NCBI RefSeq assembly: GCF_000379085.1
Contig: NZ_KB905378.1
Location: forward strand, 1,369,978 to 1,433,977
DNA from: Halomicrobium katesii DSM 19301
GTDB taxonomy: Archaea > Halobacteriota > Halobacteria > Halobacteriales > Haloarculaceae
Direction of reading: 5' to 3'
DNA: 64,000 bases
A model generated the notes under the pieces. That model had not been told where the DNA came from, made no database searches, and saw only the letters and a list, made by a program, of their open reading frames with translations. The translations under genes were made by a program, and so were the position numbers. Of this stretch, positions 1 to 8,952 are shown piece by piece; positions within the stretch are counted from its first letter, which is position 1; each line of letters starts with the position of its first letter.

Positions 1-297
1 CGTGCTGGATACTTTTACAACAGAGATCTCTGGGAACACGTTAGCGGTGAACGCGCGACCGAAACTGTCGGAGACAGTTCGGTCGCGTGCGTGCGCGGGG
101 ACGAGGAAACCGACCTCGATATCTGGTACTTCCCACCAAAATTACCGGAGCTCAATCCAGTCGAAGGATGCTGGGATCGTCTCAACGAGTGGTTCAAGCA
201 TCGACTCATCCCAGATCTTTCGACGCTAAAACAGCAAATCCAGCGAGGCCTTCCAACTGTTGATGAACCGAATATCTGGAAGTATCTCTGTCGTTAA
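1..297 (+). CDS. IS630-family transposase, C-terminal fragment
   Basis: Open from the first base in frame 1 to a TAA at 295-297; the start lies before the window. The translated end contains IWYFPPKLPELNPVEGCWDR, the signature of the last catalytic block of IS630/Tc1-type DDE transposases, in which the Glu of NPVE is the third acidic residue. The enzyme cuts and pastes its own element. The codons before the motif look less conserved than usual for the family, so the copy may be decayed. Its missing N-terminal half would resemble the HTH fragment at 42379-42940. Confidence 0.8.
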   Translation, partial: RAGYFYNRDLWEHVSGERATETVGDSSVACVRGDEETDLDIWYFPPKLPELNPVEGCWDRLNEWFKHRLIPDLSTLKQQIQRGLPTVDEPNIWKYLCR

Positions 298-329
298 TTA
301 CCAGTAAAAACTAATGTACGACCGTATCA
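1..329 (+). mobile_element. IS630-type element, right-hand part (cut by window edge)
   Basis: Holds the 3' end of a transposase gene followed by a short tail ending ...gaccgtatca-type at 329. The last 30 bases are identical but for one base to the right end of the element at 42330-44280, which fixes the boundary at 329. The left end lies outside the window. A winged-helix gene remnant begins immediately after the end, so the element sits inside that gene. Confidence 0.75.
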
Positions 330-330
330 G

Positions 331-561
331 GAAGCTTCTGCTGCCCTTGCGGATCTCCCGCCGAGTGTCAAACTCGTTTCGAAAACACTCGAATACGAGG
401 GTGATTGTACGCAGTCGGAGCTAGCTGAGTCGACGCTTCTCCCGCCCTGAACCGTTCGGTATGCCCTCACGCAGCTCGAAGAGAACAAGATTGTCACCTC
501 CCGTATATCGTTCTTGGATGCTAGACAGCGGATCTATTCCCTGGAATCGGGTGACGACTAA
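331..561 (+). pseudogene. Winged-helix (MarR-like) regulator remnant
   Basis: Reading from the IS630 end, the frame gives EASAALADLPPSVKLVSKTL, then a helix-turn-helix-like stretch ending LLPP, an in-frame TGA at 448-450, and TVRYALTQLEENKIV before TAA at 559-561. Haloarchaeal small winged-helix regulators have Arg just before TVRYAL, so the TGA is probably a CGA-to-TGA nonsense change. The 5' end was removed by the IS. Two lesions, IS truncation and internal stop, make this a dead gene. Family assignment rests on the pattern LPPS-KLV...TVRYAL-LE only. Confidence 0.6.
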
Positions 562-578
562 CGTATTGGCACCGACGA

Positions 579-1364
579 CTAGATCAGTCCCAATCCACCG
601 CCGACGAGACGGAATCCGACGACAGTGAGGAGTCCCAAGACGACAAGTCTGCGTGCACGCTCGCTGGCGGTAACTCGCAGGCGCTTCCCGACTGCGACTC
701 CGATGACGGCCGGGATGGCAGCGACGACGGATGCGAGTATGATTATCCGGCTCGGATACAGCCCCAATAGACCTGCCACACCAACGCGGATCCCGTTGAG
801 TCCCAGGAATACGAGCGCGACGACGCCGACGAACAATCCGTGTGAGAGATCGAAGCTCCGAAGATACGCGATGAGCTGTACACCGACGTTTGTTCCGCCG
901 AACAGCAGTCCAGAGATGCCGCCGACACCGAGCATTCCGACTCGCGTTTGAGCGAACGCACCGATCCCACCTGACGACCATTCCGGGAGGGGGATCCGTT
1001 GCTGGGCTGTCGCGACGAATCCGAGAGTCAACAGTCCCAGACCGACACGCAATGGGCCATTGGGAATGCTGCTGAGAACGACCATCCCGACAACCGTGCC
1101 GACCAGCGCTGCACCGATGAGTGGTCCAAACCGTCGACTACAGGTTCGAAGCTCTTCCCTGGAGAGATCACGTACCAGCGAGAGATTCACCGCGAGAATT
1201 GGGATAATCATGAACACGACTGCCGTCGCCGGATCGATTACCGTCGCAAGTGCCATCGTCCCGACGAGAGCGAACCCGAAACCAGCGAGTCCGTTCGTCG
1301 TTCCGGCAATTAGAATAACGAGCGTCATCAGCGCGACTGTCGTCCCCCCAATAGCTGAAATCAT
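579..1364 (-). CDS. TauE/SafE-family sulfite/anion exporter
   Basis: 261-residue integral membrane protein with about eight hydrophobic segments and two related halves, typical for TauE/SafE (DUF81) permeases that export sulfite, sulfoacetate or similar organo-anions. The N-terminal half carries the glycine-rich stretch GLAGFGFALVGT and the second half GISGLLFGGTNVGV, which match the two repeat signatures of the family. Its ATG overlaps the stop codon of the M20 peptidase gene by 4 bp (ATGA), so the two are co-transcribed and translationally coupled. The pairing suggests a hydrolase/exporter unit, but the substrate cannot be read from the sequence. Confidence 0.8.
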   Translation of the reverse strand: MISAIGGTTVALMTLVILIAGTTNGLAGFGFALVGTMALATVIDPATAVVFMIIPILAVNLSLVRDLSREELRTCSRRFGPLIGAALVGTVVGMVVLSSIPNGPLRVGLGLLTLGFVATAQQRIPLPEWSSGGIGAFAQTRVGMLGVGGISGLLFGGTNVGVQLIAYLRSFDLSHGLFVGVVALVFLGLNGIRVGVAGLLGLYPSRIIILASVVAAIPAVIGVAVGKRLRVTASERARRLVVLGLLTVVGFRLVGGGLGLI

Positions 1365-2629
1365 ACATCAGCGCTCGTGAGTTGCTCGTAGAGGGCTGGG
1401 AGCGTTCCGAAACTGATGGCGTTTCGAACCAGGGCCTCGGTCGTCGTGTATTCGTCAGTTCCATGCGCCGTCTGGGTGCCGAAACCGAACTCGACCGTCG
1501 GTATCCCGTTGTGCCGAAGGACCTTGGCATCGCCACCACCGGTCGCGCTCCGTCGGTAGACCTGGTCGTCGACGACGCGTTCGGCCGCCCACGCGCTCGC
1601 TTCGACGATTGGACTCCCAAGTGGTTCGTACGACCCACGGGTCCACGAGATGTCCGTAATCTCGATGCCGTCCATCCCGGTCAAGCAGTTCCGTATCCCG
1701 CCGAGTACCTCCCTGGTATCGACACCTGCGGTCAATCGGACATCAACTCTTGCACACGCTGAGGCCGGTACCGTATTGATCGCCGTTCCCCCCTCGATGA
1801 TGCCGAGATTGATGGTGGGATAGCGGTACAGACGGCGGGTCGAGTCGGCACCGGCCTCCGGTTCGTAGAAGTCGACGGACTCCTCGATGATCTCATCCAT
1901 CGATGAATCGACGGACAGTTGCTGCTGTCCGAAGTCGTTGCGTAACTGCTCGATTCCCTCCGTCAGTCGGTCGATGGCGTTCTCCCCGATCATCGGCCGC
2001 GAGCCGTGAGCGGCAGTGCCCGACGCCTCGAGCGTGAGCCAGATGTTCCCGCGATCGGCGACAGAGACGGAATAGCGCCCGTTCCGAGCGGTCGTTTCGC
2101 CGACGACGCAGGCGTCGGGGTCGAACTCCGTGGTCTCCAGCAGCGTCGTGAGGCCGGCGTCGCCGCCCGCCTCCTCATCGCTGACGAACGCGAACTGGAG
2201 TGTTACAGGCGGCTCCGTCTCCGTACGAGCGTAGGCGAGCGCGACCTGCACCATTGCAGCGACGGCTCCCTTCATATCGGTCGCACCACGCCCATAGATG
2301 CGCTTGTCGTCTCGCTCACCCGACGGATCGTACGTCCAATCGCTCTCGTCGAACGGGACGGTGTCGAGATGGCCGTTGAAACACAGCGTGTGGTCGCTTT
2401 GTCCGGGGAGTGTGACGACGAGGTTCGGCTTCTCGGGATCGACCTCACAGCGCTCGACTGTCAGCGCCGGCTCGTCGAGCGTGGTTTCGAGCCACTCGAC
2501 GATATCGACCGTCCGCCCGGGTGGATTCTGTGTCTCGTAGCCGACGAGCGTCTCTGTGATCTCGTACAGTTCTTGGCGATTGGTGGAGAGATACTCTGCG
2601 ACGGCCGTCGGTAGATCGGATGTGTCCAT
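1361..2629 (-). CDS. M20-family metallopeptidase (ArgE/DapE/ACY1-like)
   Basis: 422 residues from the ATG at 2629; a longer frame reaches 2845 but overlaps folA. Zinc-site residues are visible: H87 in NGHLDTVP, D118 in GRGATDMKG, E152/E153 in VSDEEAGG, and H389 in TQTAHGTDEY. The lid/dimerisation domain lies between about 190 and 300. Family members remove N-acyl groups or cleave small peptides (acetylornithine, succinyl-diaminopimelate, carnosine, carboxypeptidase G2 substrates); the exact substrate is not determinable. It precedes and overlaps the TauE gene, and folA starts upstream on the same strand with 19 bp between. Confidence 0.88.
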   Translation of the reverse strand: MDTSDLPTAVAEYLSTNRQELYEITETLVGYETQNPPGRTVDIVEWLETTLDEPALTVERCEVDPEKPNLVVTLPGQSDHTLCFNGHLDTVPFDESDWTYDPSGERDDKRIYGRGATDMKGAVAAMVQVALAYARTETEPPVTLQFAFVSDEEAGGDAGLTTLLETTEFDPDACVVGETTARNGRYSVSVADRGNIWLTLEASGTAAHGSRPMIGENAIDRLTEGIEQLRNDFGQQQLSVDSSMDEIIEESVDFYEPEAGADSTRRLYRYPTINLGIIEGGTAINTVPASACARVDVRLTAGVDTREVLGGIRNCLTGMDGIEITDISWTRGSYEPLGSPIVEASAWAAERVVDDQVYRRSATGGGDAKVLRHNGIPTVEFGFGTQTAHGTDEYTTTEALVRNAISFGTLPALYEQLTSADV

Positions 2630-2648
2630 GATTGGGTAGGAGGTGTCG

Positions 2649-3143
2649 CTAGCTCCGTTCTCGCTCCCACTCCTCGAGGGTGAAGTCGTCGTGGAGAGTG
2701 CGGTCGACGAGGGTCCACTCCGTCCGATCCCAGTCGGGGAAGTACGTATCGCCGTCGTATTCCCCCGGAATCCGGCTGAGTACCATCTGGTCGACGACAG
2801 GCTGGAACAGGTCGTAGATGCCCGCGCCGCCGACGACGTAGGCATGGTCGAACCCGAGTGACTCGACGATCTCGACTGTCTTGTCGATCCCGCTCGCGTG
2901 GAGCGCCGATTCGATGTCGTATTCGGACGTCGAACGGCTCAGAACGATCTGGGCAGTCCCAGGCAGGTCCTCGCGCATCGAATCGAACGTCCGTCGACCG
3001 AGGACCACCGGCGAGTCTGCGATCCGGGCCCGGTACTGTTGTTTATCCGCGGGAACGCTGGGCCATGGTATCTCGCCGTCCTTGCCGATGACGCCGTTCT
3101 CTGCCACCGCAGCGACCACGATCAGCTCAATTGTTGTATTCAT
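2649..3143 (-). CDS. folA: Dihydrofolate reductase
   Basis: 164 residues, the normal length for DHFR, which reduces dihydrofolate to tetrahydrofolate with NADPH. Visible motifs are the N-terminal strand [19 protein letters not shown], the [13 protein letters not shown] segment (W and the acidic D after it are the substrate side), [18 protein letters not shown], and [13 protein letters not shown] for NADPH binding. The end [11 protein letters not shown] is also typical. The gene sits six bases downstream of a small hypothetical gene and just upstream of the M20 gene, so it probably belongs to one transcript. Confidence 0.95.
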   Translation of the reverse strand: MNTTIELIVVAAVAENGVIGKDGEIPWPSVPADKQQYRARIADSPVVLGRRTFDSMREDLPGTAQIVLSRSTSEYDIESALHASGIDKTVEIVESLGFDHAYVVGGAGIYDLFQPVVDQMVLSRIPGEYDGDTYFPDWDRTEWTLVDRTLHDDFTLEEWERERS

Positions 3144-3149
3144 CGTGTC

Positions 3150-3422
3150 TCACTCACAATCCAGTTCACAGCTGTACTCTCGGCTGTAGATCCAGTATCC
3201 GTCTTCGGTCGGTGCTGCCGGTTTCGCGTATTCGAGCGAGAGCCGTGGCTCGTCGTCGAGCGCGAGCGTCTCGACTGCGGTCCACTCCCCGCCGGGGCTG
3301 GAAACGGTGACGCGGTACTGCCAGACGCTGATCCGCTCGTCGGTCACGTGGATCGCGAACGTCTCCGGCGGCACGTCTGTTCGTTCCGGTGGGGCTGTCG
3401 ATGACATCGTTTCGGTTCCCAT
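3150..3422 (-). CDS. Conserved small haloarchaeal protein, unknown function
   Basis: 90 residues from ATG 3422; a second in-frame Met at residue 6 (3407) is possible. The protein is soluble and acidic, ends with SCELDCE (two Cys near the C-terminus), and has a central region FAIHVTDERISVWQYRVTV that looks like a beta-rich small domain. It ends 6 bp before folA on the same strand, which suggests co-transcription with folA. No family is recognised. Confidence 0.6.
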   Translation of the reverse strand: MGTETMSSTAPPERTDVPPETFAIHVTDERISVWQYRVTVSSPGGEWTAVETLALDDEPRLSLEYAKPAAPTEDGYWIYSREYSCELDCE

Positions 3423-3497
3423 GTGAGTATGTCACATCCCGAGGGGGTTTGATAGTTCGTCAGGTGTGTTACTCTACCGCGACTCTCCGATAGATTT

Positions 3498-4505
3498 TTA
3501 ATTGGACCCGCCGCGTCGGGTCGACGCGACGCCGGCGTATTCGACGCCGGTCAAGTCGGCGATGTCCTTCTTCCAGGTCGTCAGATCACGGCGCTCGAAC
3601 CCGGAGAGACTGTCGTGACCGCAGGCACGGGCCATCACCTTCATCAGTTCGACCGTCGCCTCGAAGAAGTTCTGTAGGCCGTCGGCCGCGGACTCGATCA
3701 CGAGCCGGTTCCTGAGGTCCTCCCGCTGGGTCGCGATCCCGACCGGACAGTTATTCGAGTCACATGCGCGCATTCCGAGACAGCCGATGGCCTGCATCGC
3801 CGAGTTCGCGACCGCGATCCCGTCGGCGCCCAGCGCCATCGCCTTGATGAAGTCCGACTCCGTCCGGAGGCCGCCCGTCGCGATGAGCGTCACGTCCGAT
3901 CGGTCGCGCGCGTCTAGGTGGCGGCGCGCCCGGGCGAGCGCAACCATCGTCGGGACGGAGATGTTGTCCTTGAAGACGTCCGGGGCGGCACCGGTCCCGC
4001 CGCCGCGGCCGTCCAGAATCAGGTAATCCGCGCCGGCCTCCAGGGCGAAATCGATGTCGTCTTCGACGTGCTGGGCGGAGAGCTTGAACCCGATCGGGAT
4101 GCCGCCGCCGACGTCCCGCACCCGATCGGCCATCTCGGCGAAGTCCTCGGGCGTCTCCAGGTTGTCGAACCGGGACGGACTCACGGCGTCGGTCCCCGGT
4201 TCGAGGTCGCGAACCTCGGCGATCCGACCCTGTACCTTCTCTCCGGGGAGGTGGCCGCCAGTCCCCGTCTTGGCCCCCTGCCCGGCCTTGAAGTGGAACG
4301 CCTGGACGCGCTCAACCTTCTCGATGTCCCACCCGAATTTCCCCGTGGCGTACTCGTAGAAGTACCGGGAGTTGGCCTCCTGCTCTTCGGGGAGCATCCC
4401 GCCCTCACCAGAACAGACGCCCGTGCCGGCCTGGTCTGCCCCTTTCGAAATCGCGATCTTCGCCTCCTCGCTGAGCGCGCCGAAGCTCATGTCGCTGACG
4501 AAGAT
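3498..4505 (-). pseudogene. FMN-binding glutamate synthase-type protein, 5'-truncated by ISH3-like element
   Basis: The remaining 335 codons start IFVSDMSFGALSEEAKIAIS and include the FMN-barrel motifs GGGTGAAPDVF, IATGGLRTESDF, ADGIAVANSAM and the Cys-rich ACDSNNCPVGIATQ of the glutamate synthase large-subunit family (GltB central/FMN domain). In intact homologues about 150-200 residues precede IFVSD. Here the element boundary at 4506 and an in-frame TGA immediately upstream remove them. The missing 5' part is not found beyond the other end of the element (7169 onward), so a deletion accompanied or followed the insertion. Any product from the internal ATG at 4490 would lack part of the barrel. 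Confidence 0.85.
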
Positions 4506-4572
4506 TCAGTCGATCACATCAAGAACTCTCTAATCGCTCCATTAGAGCGTGAATCTGCGTTTTCGATGCGTA

Positions 4573-5851
4573 CTCAGCTTTGAACGTTAGCGTCGGCTGT
4601 TGAGTGAACGAAGAGGTGATCGATCTCCTCCATGAGGTCATCGACGCCACGATCATTGTTGTCTCGAACCCACGAGAGGAGGTTGTAAACGGCTTCTTTC
4701 AGGGAGTGCTCAAGGTTCGCTCGAAGCGATGACGCTTTCGAGCGAACCGTCCCCAAGGCGCTCGATTCGGGATCAAGACGAACGAGACTGTAGGCAGCCA
4801 TCAGAAGGTGCCAGTGCCGACTGGCACCTTCGTCGGTCTGCATCTCGCAGTCTCCCAAGCCGAGATCCTGCTTCGAGTCCTCGAAGAACGTCTCGATGCG
4901 CCACCGCATCCCGTAGGAGCGAATAATGTGCTCGGTCGGTGCGTCGATCTTGTTCGTAGCGAGGTACTTGACCGGGTTCTCTTCGTCTTCTTTGTCGGTT
5001 TCTTTCTCAGCGAGGACCAGCTTCACGTCTCCCAACTGGGAGACGGGAAGCTTCTTCGTCCAGATGTGGTAGATTTCGTCCTCAACGTTACGCTCAACCG
5101 TGTCGATGCGCTCTTCCAGCGCATCGACGCGGATCACTTCTCCGCCGTAGGTCACCTGTCGATTGCTCCGGAGCGGGCCAATCCAGTCCTTGTCGTATGA
5201 TTCGATGAGTTCAGGAAGGCCGGAGTCGTGGGCGAACCACGAGTCGAAGAGGTAGGTGTCCGCCGGGACACCTACCTCGTCTTCGAGTTCTGTGACGATA
5301 TCGCGGGCGAGGTCGTACTTAGTGTCGTGGTCTTGGCGTCTCCATCCTGTTTTTCGTAGAGGCGGAAAGTGAGCGGATAGGCGGTTTTGTCGTCAGCGTA
5401 GAAGGCGTAGATGAGGTCTTGGCCCCAGACAGTGTCGCCTTGGGCGTGATCGTAGAAGCGACCGACGCCGGGGACGTCGTCCCCGGCTTTCTCGGTGATC
5501 GTGTCGTCGAGGATGATGTAGCCATCCTTCGACCAGCGCGTTTCACCGTGTTTTTGGAGTTCTTCGAGGCGTTCGTGGTTGAATTGCTGTTCGTCCCAGT
5601 CGTACTCGGTGAGGAACTTGTTGAGAGCGCGTTTGTCTCCAGCTGGAAGGACTTCGCGTGCGATACCTGCCACGGTCTTGTTGCTGGCCGCAACAAGACC
5701 TGTGGCGTAGGTTTTGGCGTGATAGCGTTGCGCCGGTGAGAGCGACTCGAACTCGTCGAACACACGCATACACGACAAGAAGTCCGTAATCGGCATCATC
5801 CGTCTTCGCTACCGCCTATGTCACGCTCCAACTTCAACGTTCAAAGCTGAG
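4573..5851. mobile_element. IS701-like insertion sequence with 7-bp target duplication
   Basis: 1279 bp between inverted ends ctcagctttgaacgtt (4573-4588) and its reverse complement ending at 5851. Direct repeats atgcgta at 4566-4572 and 5852-5858 mark a clean insertion into the ISH3-like element, downstream of that element's transposase stop codon. The insertion is therefore younger than the ISH3-like one. Confidence 0.85.
4574..5799 (-). pseudogene. IS701-family transposase with one frameshift
   Basis: Two frames on the minus strand join into one DDE_5-type transposase. Residues from Met at 5799 run through GYIILDDTITEKAGDDVPGV (DD of the catalytic core) and FRLYEKQDG. After about 5325 the coding potential continues one base out of frame with DTKYDLARDIVTELEDEVGV, LFDSWFAHDSGLP and RWRIETFFEDSKQDLGLG (the catalytic Glu region). 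The total span of 1226 nt is not a multiple of three, consistent with a single 1-nt indel near 5320-5330. The stop codon lies in the left terminal repeat. The copy is probably inactive unless frameshifting occurs. Confidence 0.8.
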
Positions 5852-5977
5852 ATGCGTAGTTAGTTCTCAAAATGACACAGACGGAGAGTCTCGGTAATTC
5901 GGAGTCGCTGTCGGCGGCAAATCGCCGCCGACGCGACGGTGTTGCCACTCACGACCACTGTCCTGATCGGCGGACAG

Positions 5978-7123
5978 CTACCGGAAGAACCGGTCGTCGA
6001 GTGGTTGGTTTGCTGGAACTGTCCTGCGCACACCGAGCGCTGTCCAGGCTGCTCGCAGCACCATCTCACAGAATTCCGTGAATGACCACTGCCAGAGGCG
6101 GCGCCCCCCTCGGCGGGGCGCCGCCACGTACATCCAGTGGAGATACCGCCAGCTGTTCTGGAGCAGGAGGCTCACTACAAACATCACCAGTCGCAGACCA
6201 GCGTCCTGAGAACTGGTGAACGCGAGGCTTTGCTTGGCTAATCGGTAGCTCGATTCGATGCCGAAGCGCTTGCTGTAGTGCTCTCGTGCATCTCGTGGTG
6301 TGTCGATAAACGGCGCGTCAGCGGCGTAGCCGTGACGCGCCACCCCGTGTTCGTCGTATCGTCCTTGCTGGTAGACGCAGTCGATGAACACAGGGAACGT
6401 CACCTTGCCGGCGAGATCGTGTTCGATCTCGCGGCTCCAGCCGCTGCTAAGTTCGTTCTGAATCGTCTCACCCCACTTGACAATCGGCATGGCGAAAGCG
6501 TAGTTGTGCGCGTACAGCAGGCTGAGACAGGTGCTATTGTAGAATCCGCGATCCAGGTAGACGGCCTTGACGCCGAGGTCAAGGCCGTCGAGGAGTTCGA
6601 GAAACTCGGCGAGGACATCGCTGGTGGTGTCGCCAGCGACCAGCTGGCGAACCGCCAGCGTGTACCGTTTGTTGCGTACCCGCGCATAGAGCGTTGCATA
6701 GGCGTGAAACGTCGTTGTTCCGCGTTTCGCTTGAGACGAGTACAACGCCTCTGTCTCATCTTCGTCGCCGTAGTAGGGATCGAGGTGGAGGTCGGCGACG
6801 ACCTCCACCGATCGATCCGGCAGTGTTTCAAGAGCATCCCGTTGCAGGAGCGTGTCTCCGACCGCCTCAACAGAGTCAAGGTCGAACTGATCGGTGAGAT
6901 ATCCACGGACGGTATTGGCGTGCGGCGAGTCGTCGGTCGTTTCGCAGACGTGGTTGATCGAGGTCCCGCCGGCGCTGGCGCCGGCGAGGACCTCGTACAA
7001 CGTCTCCGTCGTGACCTCAACGTCTTCGCCGAGATCTAACGCAAGCTCCTCGTCGAGGCTGTTAACGACAAAATTAAGCAGGTGCTCTTCCTCTATCTCG
7101 CTGTCTGCTTGGGTAGGCTTCAC
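5978..7123 (-). CDS. ISH3-family transposase
   Basis: 381 residues, uninterrupted. The DDE core is visible as VVADLHLDPYYGD (first Asp), AVYLDRGFYNS (second Asp) and FGIESSYRLAKQ (Glu). The N-terminal 120 residues form the DNA-binding part and the C-terminus ends in Arg-rich LDDRFFR. The gene and the right terminus of its element are intact; the left terminus is separated from it by the IS701-like insertion. It may still act on other ISH3-type ends in trans. Confidence 0.88.
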   Translation of the reverse strand: MKPTQADSEIEEEHLLNFVVNSLDEELALDLGEDVEVTTETLYEVLAGASAGGTSINHVCETTDDSPHANTVRGYLTDQFDLDSVEAVGDTLLQRDALETLPDRSVEVVADLHLDPYYGDEDETEALYSSQAKRGTTTFHAYATLYARVRNKRYTLAVRQLVAGDTTSDVLAEFLELLDGLDLGVKAVYLDRGFYNSTCLSLLYAHNYAFAMPIVKWGETIQNELSSGWSREIEHDLAGKVTFPVFIDCVYQQGRYDEHGVARHGYAADAPFIDTPRDAREHYSKRFGIESSYRLAKQSLAFTSSQDAGLRLVMFVVSLLLQNSWRYLHWMYVAAPRRGGRRLWQWSFTEFCEMVLRAAWTALGVRRTVPANQPLDDRFFR

Positions 7124-7173
7124 ACCGCATCCAAGCAGACACTTCCTCTAACCCGATGTGATCGACTGATACT

Positions 7174-7317
7174 ATGAGTGAGGAAGGCAACTCTGGTGAC
7201 TCCGGATCCTCCGGAGACGGAGAAGCCCCCGACTTGGGGCAGTTCGGATCCAACGAGACATTCAAGGGCAGCGACAGCCCCGACAACACACGGTCCGACG
7301 ACTCATCGGACGAATAG
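7174..7317 (+). CDS. Small acidic Ser/Asp/Gly-rich protein
   Basis: 47 codons, ATG at 7174, TAG at 7315. The composition is almost only S, D, G, E, N and P (for example NSGDSGSSGDGEAPDLGQFG), with no predicted fold. It begins 5 bp after the ISH3-like right end, so its promoter and perhaps its true N-terminus were lost or replaced by the element. The codon bias fits a haloarchaeal gene, but the reading could be fortuitous. No family is recognised. Confidence 0.35.
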   Translation: MSEEGNSGDSGSSGDGEAPDLGQFGSNETFKGSDSPDNTRSDDSSDE

Positions 7318-7513
7318 AATCGCTGGAGACTGTTCTCGAGTTTTTGAATACTGATTAGGAATACGGCGTGGAGGCGAGGTCTGATCCGGGACATAGAACA
7401 CAAAATACTGCTTAGAAAATCCCTCCGGAGAGTCGGCCCTAGGACTCTAGCTTCACTTAACTAGGCCGATTAGCTGGGGGAGATACTTGCTTATTGAGAT
7501 ATTCTGTGGGGAT

Positions 7514-8050
7514 ATGCCCTTCCGCGGTCGTCGTGACGGTCGTCCGGTCGTCCCCGCCATTATCGACGATGGAGAAGAGGTCACCTGTCCGGTATGCGGC
7601 GGGACGATGTACCCGCGATCGGCGCCGGGCAGGTCTCGACATTTCTACCATGTATCAGACGATGCCAGCCAAAGCTGTTCGAACGGCGGCGAGTCGGAAA
7701 CCCACGAACGCGCAGTCGCCCGTGTCGAGGTCGCTCTGCATCAGCAGTTCGGAGAAAACGCCCGCATCGAGACAGAGGTGGACGTCGACGTATCTGAGGA
7801 ACCGACACCTGTGACTGAACGCCGCGCTGACGCCCTCGCGACGTTCGACGATTGGAACCCCTACTTTGGGGAAGGACTTGCGGTTGAGGTGCAGCACAGT
7901 CACGAGGACAAGGATGTTCAGCAGGTGACGCATGACTACTTGGCCGCTGGGTACTCGGTTGTCTGGATACGCGCGGCAACAGTCCTTCTCGATACGTTCA
8001 ACTACGATACAATCGGTGGGCCGTGTTTAGACGCTAGTAAGAGCGGCTAA
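7514..8050 (+). pseudogene. CoiA-like nuclease-family protein, 3' end cut by IS5-type element
   Basis: 178 codons from ATG 7514 (an in-frame TTG at 7487 is possible). A zinc ribbon VTCPVCGGTMYPRSA with a later SQSC is followed by SETHERAVARVEVAL and a restriction-nuclease-like core RADALATF...GLAVEVQHSH...YLAAGYSVVWI. This pattern is seen in competence protein CoiA homologues, with the D-(x)n-E-x-Q residues of a PD-(D/E)xK site. The native frame ends at the element border near 8018; the last about ten residues (PCLDASKSG) are encoded by the element end. The family call is by pattern and moderately sure. Confidence 0.6.
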
Positions 8051-8952
8051 ATGTCTAACTTACTAGGAAGTGAAGCGGGAAAAGCCGGTTGTGTCTACAC
8101 AGCTCGCCCGCTTCACTGATCGGGTTGTCTCGCTTGCTCAAAAAGCCGTCGTCGGCGAACCGGATCCAGCGTACGAAGAAGGAGAAAACGGCTACGCAGA
8201 TTGGGTGATCGTCACGCTTCACGGTCTCCGCGAGTATCTTGATCACACGTATCAGCGGTTGCTGGACGTGCTCCACGAAATGCATGGAATTGTCGCCAAA
8301 CTCGGCCTAGCAGTGGCTAATCTGCCTGATTTCACGACCGTGTGTACACGCAAGCAGGACCTGGAAATGCGTATCTGGCGTGTCTTGCTGCGGCTGTCGG
8401 CGGAGTTGCACGATCTTGGCGATGTTCAGGCGATCGACGCAACCGGCATGGATCGGATAGCCGCCAGCCAACACTACGCAAAACGGACGAATTACACGTT
8501 CGAGGCGGTGAAAACGACCCTCCTCAGTGATTGCAAGACAGGTGCGATTCTAGATATACATTGCTCGATGAAACAACCGCACGATTCTAAGATCGGCTGG
8601 CAAATGGTCAAACGCAACCTCGACAAACTGAATATTCTTACAGCTGACAAGGGCTACGACTGGTGGCTCCTCCGCCAAAGGCTCCGTGCTGAAGGCGTCA
8701 AACCGGTGATTAAGCACCGCGAATTCGGCTGGCACGGCGTCGCCAACAATTTCTTGCAAGATGATATGATCTACCATCAACGCTCGAACGCCGAATCCAC
8801 GTTTTTCGCGCTGCGACGCAAATACGGCGAGATCGTTCGGGCTCGAACCTGGTTCGGTCAGTTCCGCGAACTCGTTCTAAAATGTGCTGTCAGAAACATC
8901 GAACTCAGCGTCAGCCACTCATGACCGTGAAATCACGCGTCTGAACAAGGCC
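8019..8952 (+). mobile_element. IS5-type insertion sequence, 934 bp
   Basis: Left end ggccgtgtttagacg (8019-8033) and right end cgtctgaacaaggcc (8938-8952) are imperfect inverted repeats enclosing one transposase gene. No direct repeat is found: the flanks are aatcggtg and aagctgag. Two different genes are broken at its two ends, a CoiA-like gene on the left and a Tat-substrate gene on the right. Recombination between two copies or an adjacent deletion is therefore likely. Its terminal sequences are those of the four MITE141 copies. Confidence 0.85.
8070..8924 (+). CDS. IS5-family transposase
   Basis: 284 residues from GTG 8070. The DDE residues are seen in VQAIDATGMD (first D), ILTADKGYDWW (second D) and RSNAESTFFALRRKYGE (E, with the following Y-(2)-R/K pattern of IS4/IS5 enzymes). 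The frame is intact between intact terminal repeats, so this copy could be autonomous. It is the obvious candidate enzyme for mobilising MITE141, which has the same ends. Confidence 0.88.
   Translation: MKREKPVVSTQLARFTDRVVSLAQKAVVGEPDPAYEEGENGYADWVIVTLHGLREYLDHTYQRLLDVLHEMHGIVAKLGLAVANLPDFTTVCTRKQDLEMRIWRVLLRLSAELHDLGDVQAIDATGMDRIAASQHYAKRTNYTFEAVKTTLLSDCKTGAILDIHCSMKQPHDSKIGWQMVKRNLDKLNILTADKGYDWWLLRQRLRAEGVKPVIKHREFGWHGVANNFLQDDMIYHQRSNAESTFFALRRKYGEIVRARTWFGQFRELVLKCAVRNIELSVSHS

Larger units (their letters stand above)
4507..7168. mobile_element. ISH3-like insertion sequence, interrupted by an IS701-like element
   Basis: Terminal inverted repeat cagtcgatcacatc at 4507-4520 matches the reverse complement at 7155-7168. 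Without the nested element and its duplicated 7 bp the length is about 1376 bp, as expected for ISH3 elements. Flanking pentamers agatt (4502-4506) and atact (7169-7173) are not equal, so there is no target duplication. This fits the loss of adjoining sequence on one side. Confidence 0.8.

Noticed and set aside
7457-8050. A CRISPR-like or restriction locus, given nuclease-like and repeated elements
   Set aside because: No regularly spaced direct repeats of 24-40 bp with unique spacers; repeated units here are isolated palindromes and MITEs with target duplications.
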